A DNA stretch of 19,440 nucleotides from the NCBI GenBank assembly GCA_947461325.1, contig CANHLD010000015.1, forward strand, positions 1-19,440, read 5' to 3'. This DNA comes from Comamonadaceae bacterium. Lineage in GTDB: Bacteria; Pseudomonadota; Gammaproteobacteria; Burkholderiales; Burkholderiaceae_C. Made by a program: the position numbers and the translations under genes. The notes below the pieces were generated by a model, which had not been told where the DNA came from, searched no databases, and saw only the letters and a program-made list of their open reading frames with translations. Shown here piece by piece: positions 14,097 to 19,440 of the stretch (position 1 is the first letter of the stretch; every line of letters starts with the position of its first letter).

Positions 14097-15230
14097 TTAT
14101 TTGCCTTTTTTGAAGCCGGTAAACACCGCAGTCATGGACTCGCGTGTGGCGTTGCCCAAAGCCTCCGGTGGCACCAGCAAAGCCAGATTGGCTTCGTCTG
14201 GGAAGACCGCTTTGTTTTGCGCCACTTCAGGTGTCACGAGCGCCACGCTGGCTTTGTTGGCTGTGGGATAGCCCAACTCGTTGGTTTGAGAAGCGGAGAC
14301 TTCAGCTTTCAAGTAATAGTTGATGAATGCCATGGCGTTGTTTGGGTGCTTGGCATCGGCTGGCACAGCCAAGGTGTCAAAGAAAATCAAGCCGCCAGTT
14401 TTAGGCAGCAGAACTTCAATTTGTATGCCGCTTTTGTTTTCTTCAGCGCGTGCAGCGGCTTGGTTGAAGTCACCGGCCCAGCCGAGTGCCACACAGGCTT
14501 TGCCGCCTGCGAGGTCGTCAATCATGGTACTGGAGAACAAACGGATGTCTTTGCGAACCTTGGCCAACATGTCGCCGGCCGCTTTGTGGTCAGCCGCGTC
14601 TTCTGAGTAGGCTTTTTTGCCGATGTAGTGCAGGGCGGGCGGCAAAATTTCAGTGGGTGAATCCAAGTAAGCAATGCCGCAGGATTTGAGTTTGCTGGTG
14701 TAAGTGGGGTTGAACACCAGGTCCCAAGCGTTCTCGGGCATGGGTGTGCTGCCCAGTGCTTTGGCAACCTTGGCCTTGTTGATAGCCACAGTGGTGAAAC
14801 TCCATGCCCAAGGAATCACGTATTGGTTATCCGGGTCGACGCTGACCAGTTTGCCCATCAGACCGCTGTCGAGGTTTTTGTAATTGGCGATTTGCGATTT
14901 ATCCAGTTTCTTGAGCAAACCGGCGTCGATTTGGGCTTTGACAAACACCGAGCCTGGCACCACGATGTCGTAGCCGGTGTTGCCGGCCACCAATTTGGCT
15001 TGCAAGCCTTCATTATTTTCAAAGGTCTGGTAGTTGACCTTGATACCTGTTTCAGCTTCAAAATTGGCGACCAAGTCTTTGGCGACATAGTCCGGCCAGT
15101 TGTAAATATTCAGAACTTTTTCCTCGGCATTGACAGCAACGGCGGGAGCTGCGGCCTTGGGTTCTTCTTTCTTGCCGCAGGCGGCAACCGCCAAAACGGC
15201 TATGAGTACCAATGAAAAGCGATGGAACAT
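14097..15230 (-). CDS. potF: Polyamine-type ABC transporter substrate-binding lipoprotein, PotF-like
   Basis: 377 residues. A lipoprotein signal peptide ends in the lipobox VAAC with Cys18 as the lipidated residue, followed by GKKEE and an alanine/proline-rich tether (25-34). The mature fold begins VLNIYNWPDYVAKDLVANFE, the PotF/PotD pattern. Residues corresponding to known PotF polyamine contacts appear kept: Trp45 and Asp47 in YNWPDY, Glu194 in SPTE, Trp251 and Asp254 in WAGD, and Asp285 in FFD. The usual W-G-T-T-G stretch is WSFTTVA (143-149) here, so ligand preference among putrescine, spermidine or related amines is open. GGAG lies about ten bases before the ATG. It heads the operon with two permeases; no ATPase gene follows. 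A hairpin downstream probably sets its expression apart from the permeases. Confidence 0.9.
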   Translation of the reverse strand: MFHRFSLVLIAVLAVAACGKKEEPKAAAPAVAVNAEEKVLNIYNWPDYVAKDLVANFEAETGIKVNYQTFENNEGLQAKLVAGNTGYDIVVPGSVFVKAQIDAGLLKKLDKSQIANYKNLDSGLMGKLVSVDPDNQYVIPWAWSFTTVAINKAKVAKALGSTPMPENAWDLVFNPTYTSKLKSCGIAYLDSPTEILPPALHYIGKKAYSEDAADHKAAGDMLAKVRKDIRLFSSTMIDDLAGGKACVALGWAGDFNQAAARAEENKSGIQIEVLLPKTGGLIFFDTLAVPADAKHPNNAMAFINYYLKAEVSASQTNELGYPTANKASVALVTPEVAQNKAVFPDEANLALLVPPEALGNATRESMTAVFTGFKKGK

Positions 15231-15267
15231 GATGAGATGACTCCAAATGAGTAGGTGGAAGGTCGAG

Positions 15268-15303
15268 ACTTAGCCTGTGACAAACGACAGGATCCTAAGT
15301 ATA
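15268..15303. promoter_or_regulatory. Long interrupted dyad overlapping a possible potF -10 box
   Basis: Arms ACTTAGCCTGT (15268-15278) and ACAGG-atc-CTAAGT (15287-15300) form an 11-base inverted repeat with an eight-base centre and a three-base offset. On the minus strand TATACT (15303-15298), five of six matches to TATAAT, overlaps the outer arm, but no convincing -35 was found at the proper distance. Such a placement suits an operator for the transporter operon, or a 5' leader hairpin if transcription starts further upstream. The remaining intergenic sequence up to 15402 holds TACAAT (15357-15362), a possible -10 for the divergent FmdB gene, again without a good -35. Confidence 0.4.
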
Positions 15304-15402
15304 TGTAATGAAATAGGGGGGTCGGTTTGAAAAGCGTATCGCAGAAGATAAAAGCATACAATCTGTGGCTTTGTCAAACCTCTTTAACTAAGCGGTAACA
15401 CC

Positions 15403-15711
15403 ATGCCTATTTATGCTTATAAATGCGGATCTTGCGGTTTCGCGAAAGACCATTTGCAAAAAATCTCCGATCCGGCTTTGACAGAATGCCCGCAATGCGG
15501 CAAACCGTCATTTTCCAAGCAATTGTCGGCCCCCGGCTTTCAGCTCAAAGGGTCTGGTTGGTACGCCACCGATTTCAAAAGTGGTGGCACACCAGTCGCA
15601 CCTGCGGCAGGCGCGGATTCAACCTCAACCGCCGTGGCGGATGCGCCGGCCAAAACCGACACACCTGCAGCCTCGGCCAGTGCTTGCGCACCGTCTTGCG
15701 CTTGCCATTGA
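15403..15711 (+). CDS. FmdB-family zinc ribbon protein
   Basis: 102 residues. The N-terminal 45 form the FmdB/CxxC zinc ribbon: MPIYAYKC-GSC (Cys8, Cys11), then ECPQC (Cys29, Cys32), then FSKQLSAPGFQLKGSGWYATDF, the stretch typical of the family. A 45-residue Ala/Thr/Ser/Pro-rich tail follows and ends CAPSCACH, giving four more possible metal ligands (Cys95, Cys99, Cys101, His102). The family's name comes from a putative regulator in a formamidase operon; its role in Burkholderiales, where it regularly precedes DUF502 and aspS, is not established. The ribosome binding site is weak. It starts the plus-strand run to folE and diverges from potF across a 172-base intergenic region. Confidence 0.9.
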   Translation: MPIYAYKCGSCGFAKDHLQKISDPALTECPQCGKPSFSKQLSAPGFQLKGSGWYATDFKSGGTPVAPAAGADSTSTAVADAPAKTDTPAASASACAPSCACH

Positions 15712-15726
15712 CCCGCATGGGCCTCC

Positions 15727-16368
15727 ATGAACATTAAAAAATACATATTTGCCGGACTGCTGGTTTGGCTGCCGTTAGCTATCACCTTGTGGGTGTTGAG
15801 TTGGTTGGTCGGTGCCATGGACGGCATTTTTGCCAACGTGCTTTATGGGTTGAGCAGCGTTTTGCCGCTGGCCGTCAGCGACCCCTTGCAGCATTTGCTT
15901 CAAATACGCGGCCTGGGCGTGGTCTTGGTGTTCGTGGTGCTGATCAGCACCGGCGCTTTCGCCTCCAATGTCGCCGGGCGCTGGCTGGTCACGCAATGGG
16001 ACAAATTGTTCACGCATATTCCCATCGTCAAATCCATCTACACCAGTGTCAAAAAAGTGTCTGACACTTTGTTCTCGAGCAATGGCAATGCGTTTCGCAA
16101 AGCCGTGCTCATTCAATACCCACGTCAAGGCGCTTGGACGATTGCCTTTCAAACCGGCACGCCCACAGGTGAGGTGGCGAATCACGTGGGTCCGGGTTAC
16201 ATCAATGTTTACGTCCCCACTACCCCCAACCCCACCAGTGGTTTTTTTCTGATGGTGCCGGCTGCCGACGTGGTCGAGTTGAACATGAGCGTGGATCAGG
16301 CCTTGACTTATGTGATTTCCATGGGCGCGGTGTCCCTGGACCAGCCTGTTTTGAAAAACCCACCCTGA
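15727..16368 (+). CDS. DUF502 family membrane protein
   Basis: 213 residues with two predicted membrane helices, IFAGLLVWLPLAITLWVLSWLVG (about 7-29) and GLGVVLVFVVLISTGAFASNVAG (about 62-84). A conserved soluble part follows: THIPIVKSIYTSVKKVSDTL (about 97-116), then FRKAVLIQYPRQGAWTIAFQTG, and NVYVPTTPNPTSGFFLMVPAADVVELNMSVDQAL. These are the defining blocks of DUF502. The molecular function of the family is unknown to me. The gene begins 15 bases after the FmdB stop and ends 59 bases before aspS, in the order usual for this group of bacteria. No clear Shine-Dalgarno precedes the ATG. Confidence 0.92.
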   Translation: MNIKKYIFAGLLVWLPLAITLWVLSWLVGAMDGIFANVLYGLSSVLPLAVSDPLQHLLQIRGLGVVLVFVVLISTGAFASNVAGRWLVTQWDKLFTHIPIVKSIYTSVKKVSDTLFSSNGNAFRKAVLIQYPRQGAWTIAFQTGTPTGEVANHVGPGYINVYVPTTPNPTSGFFLMVPAADVVELNMSVDQALTYVISMGAVSLDQPVLKNPP

Positions 16369-16427
16369 ACCATGCTGCCTTTGGCGGCTTGCCCCTTTAA
16401 GAAACCTGTAACGAAAGAATTTTGACC

Positions 16428-18227
16428 ATGGCAATGCGATCTCATTACTGCGGCTTGGTGACCGAGGCCCTCCAAGGACAAACCGTCACATTGTGCGGTT
16501 GGGTCAATCGCAGACGCGACCACGGCGGCGTAATTTTTGTCGACTTGCGAGACCGTGAAGGTTATGTGCAGGTGGTCTGTGACCCGGACCGCGCCGAGAT
16601 GTTCAAACAGGCCGAAGAACTGCGCAACGAGTTTTGTATTCAGATCAAAGGCTTGGTGCGCTTGCGTCCGGATGGCACCACCAATGACAATTTGAAAAGC
16701 GGCAAGATTGAAGTGTTATGCCATGAACTCGTGGTGTTAAACCCGTCAGTGACGCCGCCGTTCCAGTTGGATGATGACAACCTGTCAGAGACCACGCGTC
16801 TGACACACCGTGTGCTGGATTTGCGCCGTCCTTACATGCAAAAAAACCTGATGCTGCGCTATAAAGTGGCGATGGCAGTGCGCAAGTTTTTGGACGCCAA
16901 TGGTTTTGTTGACATTGAAACGCCCATGCTGACCAAGAGTACGCCCGAGGGTGCGCGTGATTACCTGGTGCCCAGCCGTGTGCACGACGGTCACTTTTTC
17001 GCACTGCCTCAGTCACCGCAGTTGTTCAAACAATTGTTGATGGTCTCGGGTTTTGACCGCTACTACCAAATCACCAAATGTTTCCGTGATGAAGACTTGC
17101 GCGCCGACCGCCAGCCTGAATTCACCCAGATCGATATCGAAACTTCGTTCATGGACGAGGAAGAAATCCGCGCTTTGTTTCAGAACATGATCAAAGGCGT
17201 GTTCGTGGAAGCACTGGGTATTGAACTTGGCGACTTCCCCATCATGGCCTACAGCGAAGCCATGCACCGCTTCGGCTCCGACAAACCTGATTTGCGCGTC
17301 AAACTCGAATTCACCGAGTTGACCGATATCATGGCTGATGTGGATTTCAAAGTCTTCAGCACACCGGCCACCACACCGGGCGGTCGCGTGGTCGCTTTGC
17401 GAGTGCCCAACGGCGGCGAAATGAGCCGCGGCGAAATTGACAGCTACACCGAGTTTGTGAAAATTTATGGCGCCAAGGGTTTGGCGTGGATCAAGGTCAA
17501 CGATGTGGCCGCTGGCCGCGACGGCTTGCAGTCACCTATCGTGAAAAACATCCACGATGCCGCCATCGCTGAAATATTGAAACGCACGGGTGCACAAAAT
17601 GGCGACCTGTTGTTCTTCGGTGCTGACAAAGCCAAGGTGGTGAACGACGCCATTGGCGCACTGCGCTTGAAAGTTGGGCACAGCGAGTTCGGCAAAAAGC
17701 AAGGTTTGCTGGAAAACCGTTGGGCGCCATTGTGGGTGGTTGACTTCCCCATGTTCGAGTACGACGAAGAAGCCCAGCGTTACAACGCGGTGCACCACCC
17801 GTTCACCGCGCCCAAAGACGGCCACGAAGACTGGATGGTCACTGCGCCTGAAAAATGCGTGGCCAAGGGCTATGACATGGTGTTGAACGGTTGGGAAATC
17901 GGCGGCGGCTCGGTGCGTATCCACCGCGCTGACGTACAGCAAAAAGTGTTTGATGCACTGAAGATCACCCCTGAAGAAGCGCAAATCAAATTCGGCTTTT
18001 TGCTGGACGCTTTGCAATACGGCGCGCCGCCCCACGGTGGTTTGGCCTTTGGCCTGGACCGCATCGTCACCTTGATGACCGGCGCCGATTCCATCCGCGA
18101 TGTGATTGCCTTTCCCAAAACCCAGCGAGCCCAGTGTTTGCTCACACAAGCGCCGTCGCTGGTGGATGAAAAACAGCTGCGCGAATTGCACATCCGTTTG
18201 CGCAACCTCGACGTCAAAGTGGCCTGA
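16428..18227 (+). CDS. aspS: Aspartyl-tRNA synthetase, probably non-discriminating
   Basis: 599-residue bacterial-type class II synthetase. Order: N-terminal anticodon-binding OB fold (TLCGWVNRRRDHGGVIFVDLRD), class II motif 1 region (VRKFLDANGFVDIETPMLTKSTPEGARDYLVPSR), motif 2 with FRDED (219-223) and RADRQPEFTQ, the bacterial GAD insertion in the middle, and motif 3 GLAFGLDR (538-545). His32 in RRRDHGG and Gly83 in RPDG match the residues reported for the non-discriminating enzyme of Pseudomonas aeruginosa (His31, Gly82); E. coli AspRS has Leu30 at the first. This predicts charging of tRNA(Asn) as well as tRNA(Asp). Start: ATG 16428 (MAMRSHYCG); ATG 16434 is the alternative. It is four bases ahead of folE. 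Confidence 0.97.
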   Translation: MAMRSHYCGLVTEALQGQTVTLCGWVNRRRDHGGVIFVDLRDREGYVQVVCDPDRAEMFKQAEELRNEFCIQIKGLVRLRPDGTTNDNLKSGKIEVLCHELVVLNPSVTPPFQLDDDNLSETTRLTHRVLDLRRPYMQKNLMLRYKVAMAVRKFLDANGFVDIETPMLTKSTPEGARDYLVPSRVHDGHFFALPQSPQLFKQLLMVSGFDRYYQITKCFRDEDLRADRQPEFTQIDIETSFMDEEEIRALFQNMIKGVFVEALGIELGDFPIMAYSEAMHRFGSDKPDLRVKLEFTELTDIMADVDFKVFSTPATTPGGRVVALRVPNGGEMSRGEIDSYTEFVKIYGAKGLAWIKVNDVAAGRDGLQSPIVKNIHDAAIAEILKRTGAQNGDLLFFGADKAKVVNDAIGALRLKVGHSEFGKKQGLLENRWAPLWVVDFPMFEYDEEAQRYNAVHHPFTAPKDGHEDWMVTAPEKCVAKGYDMVLNGWEIGGGSVRIHRADVQQKVFDALKITPEEAQIKFGFLLDALQYGAPPHGGLAFGLDRIVTLMTGADSIRDVIAFPKTQRAQCLLTQAPSLVDEKQLRELHIRLRNLDVKVA

Positions 18228-18231
18228 CACC

Positions 18232-18933
18232 ATGAGCAAATCTTCAGCAGACCAAGGCGTGCCTGTCTCCGTCAAAATCCGCGAGCGGGTGCTGGCGTCC
18301 AAGCAACGTTTTCATGCAAATGACAATATCGCCGAGTTCATTCAACCCGGTGAACTCGAAGCCTTGCTTGATGAAGTTGAAGACAAAATGAAAGCCGTGC
18401 TCGAGAGCTTGGTGATTGACACAGCCAATGACCACAACACCGCTGACACGGCCAAACGTCTGGCCAAGATGTATGTGAAAGAAGTGTTCAACGGGCGCTA
18501 TGTGAGTTCGCCTGAGATCACCGAGTTTCCCAACGCCGAGCGTTTGAACGAACTCATGATCGTGGGCCCGATCACGGTACGCAGTGCGTGCAGCCACCAT
18601 TTCTGTCCCATCATCGGCAAAATCTGGATTGGCATACTGCCGAACAAAACCACCAACGTCATCGGTTTGTCCAAGTACGCCAGACTTGCTGAATGGGTGA
18701 TGGGCAGGCCGCAAATTCAGGAAGAAGCGGTTGTGCAACTGGCTGACTTGATACAGCAAAAAACCCGTCCTGATGGTTTGGCGCTGGTCATGGAAGCCTC
18801 GCATTTCTGCATGGCTTGGCGCGGCGTCAAAGACTTGGACAGCCGCATGATCAACTCGGTCATGCGCGGCGCTTTCCTCAAAGACCCGATTTTGCGGCGC
18901 GAATTTTTAGCGCTGATCCCGCAAAAAAGTTAA
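18232..18933 (+). CDS. folE: GTP cyclohydrolase I
   Basis: 233-residue FolE that converts GTP to 7,8-dihydroneopterin triphosphate for folate (and tetrahydrobiopterin-type) synthesis, a homodecamer in the cytoplasm. Zinc ligands are Cys120 and His123 in SACSHHFCP and Cys193 in SHFCMAWRGVKD. IGLSKYARL (144-152), GRPQIQEE (158-165) and the C-terminal helix are in place. The sequence CSHHFCP differs from the CEHHLLPF form of E. coli FolE; I recall such a variant from related Burkholderiales and it keeps all metal ligands. The ATG (18232) is four bases after the aspS stop. The frame stays open further upstream inside aspS, but MSKSSADQ is the natural beginning. Ribosome access is probably through termination of aspS. 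Confidence 0.94.
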   Translation: MSKSSADQGVPVSVKIRERVLASKQRFHANDNIAEFIQPGELEALLDEVEDKMKAVLESLVIDTANDHNTADTAKRLAKMYVKEVFNGRYVSSPEITEFPNAERLNELMIVGPITVRSACSHHFCPIIGKIWIGILPNKTTNVIGLSKYARLAEWVMGRPQIQEEAVVQLADLIQQKTRPDGLALVMEASHFCMAWRGVKDLDSRMINSVMRGAFLKDPILRREFLALIPQKS

Positions 18934-18968
18934 TGCATGACGGGCTTGCCAGCCTTTGAGTGCCGCCT

Positions 18969-19440
18969 ATGACACGCTTGCTTGGCTGCGACTTCAGCAG
19001 CAGCCCGTCCAAACGCAAACAAATTGTCGTTGCCTGGGGTGAAGCCGCAGGTGAGCGTGTGGTGCTCAAACAATTACAGTTTTTTTCAACTCTCCAAAAC
19101 TTCAGCGAATGTCTGTTCTCCCCCGGCCCTTGGGTAGGCGGTTTCGATTTGCCGTTCGGTTTGCCGCGCGAGTTGGTTGAAACTTTGGGATGGCCCACCG
19201 ATTGGTTGGCTTGCATGCGGCAATTTGCACAACTCAGCCGCGAAGACATACGCGCGCAATTTGCTGCGTTTTGCAATCAGCGTCCGGTCGGTGGGAAGTT
19301 CGCGCACCGCACTACCGACTTGCCTGCGGGCTCCAGTCCTTCCATGAAATGGGTGAACCCGCCGGTGGCGTTCATGATGCACGCTGGCGTGCCTTTGTTG
19401 ATTCAAGCCGGTGTGCATTTCCCTGGCTTGCACGATGGCG
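18969..19440 (+). CDS. DUF429 family protein, N-terminal part (runs off the window)
   Basis: The first 157 codons are visible. It begins MTRLLGCDFSSSPSKRKQIV, the typical DUF429 opening, with an acidic residue (Asp8) on the first strand as in RNase H-like folds. GGFDLPFGLPRELVE (with a second acidic residue), PVGGKFAHRTTD and SSPSMKWVNPPVAFMMHAGVPLL follow. DUF429 proteins are predicted RNase H-fold nucleases; I know of no demonstrated activity for this branch. It starts 35 bases after folE without a clear ribosome binding site and is probably co-transcribed. The gene is cut by the window edge, so completeness cannot be judged. Confidence 0.83.
   Translation, partial: MTRLLGCDFSSSPSKRKQIVVAWGEAAGERVVLKQLQFFSTLQNFSECLFSPGPWVGGFDLPFGLPRELVETLGWPTDWLACMRQFAQLSREDIRAQFAAFCNQRPVGGKFAHRTTDLPAGSSPSMKWVNPPVAFMMHAGVPLLIQAGVHFPGLHDG

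Noticed and set aside
15327..15362. TTGAAA (15327-15332) with TACAAT (15357-15362) as an FmdB promoter
   Set aside because: The spacer is 24 bases, too long for a sigma-70 promoter; only TACAAT is noted as a possible -10.
17532..18302. Open frame of 256 codons antisense to the aspS 3' end and folE 5' end
   Set aside because: It crosses two well-supported genes and has no recognisable features.
18580..18620. FolE with CSHH in place of CEHH, considered as a defective enzyme
   Set aside because: The zinc ligands (Cys120, His123, Cys193) are intact and the variant appears to be a subgroup form, so loss of function is not supported.
1..19440. Mobile element, CRISPR array, toxin-antitoxin pair or defence island
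   Set aside because: No direct-repeat array, transposase, integrase, tRNA-anchored scar or composition break was seen; the genes are conserved housekeeping functions in family-typical order.

Overview
The window is a compact, gene-dense chromosomal stretch of about 55-57% GC. It looks like a betaproteobacterium of the order Burkholderiales, probably Comamonadaceae or a close relative. The reasons are the gene orders hemA-prfA-prmC-grxD, DUF971-ubiE-Tim44-ubiJ-ubiB and FmdB-DUF502-aspS, and protein sequences that read like that group. No tRNA, rRNA, insertion sequence, prophage, CRISPR array or integration scar was seen, and there is no gene-free stretch longer than about 170 bases. This is mostly core genome.

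Layout. (1) Bases 3-161: the 3' end of a lytic transglycosylase gene (+). (2) Bases 209-3777 (-): hemA-prfA-prmC-grxD, covering the first committed step of tetrapyrrole synthesis, release factor 1, the methylase that modifies it, and a CGFS glutaredoxin. A probable terminator lies at 176-202. A well-formed TATAAT box sits so close to the hemA ATG that the message may be leaderless. (3) Bases 3803-12252 (+): a small membrane protein, a 1290-residue flavin/iron-sulfur oxidoreductase (DUF3683 + GlcD-like + GlcF-like), a DUF971 protein, ubiE, a secreted or membrane Tim44-like protein, ubiJ and ubiB. Apart from the small membrane protein, this reads as a respiratory/ubiquinone operon. (4) Bases 12241-15230 (-): a polyamine-type ABC uptake operon with lipoprotein binding protein and two permeases but no ATPase gene. 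It carries an intercistronic hairpin after the binding-protein gene and a long dyad at its promoter. Its last gene overlaps the ubiB end tail to tail by 12 bases. (5) Bases 15403-19440 (+): FmdB zinc ribbon, DUF502 membrane protein, aspS, folE and the start of a DUF429 gene.

How the genes work together. PrmC methylates the GGQ glutamine of RF1, and the two genes overlap by four bases. UbiE, UbiJ and UbiB act in ubiquinone synthesis, and the large oxidoreductase upstream is of a type expected to deliver electrons to the quinone pool. The DUF971 protein next to it may relate to its iron-sulfur clusters; this is inference. The PotF/PotH/PotI-like proteins must borrow an ATPase encoded elsewhere. 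AspRS carries the residues of a non-discriminating enzyme, which predicts indirect Asn-tRNA synthesis.

I found no clear new multi-gene system. The points most worth checking are the three nested inverted repeats at 4056-4098, 14047-14087 and 15268-15300, the orphan (ATPase-less) transporter, the DUF3683-DUF971-ubi linkage and the possible leaderless hemA message.
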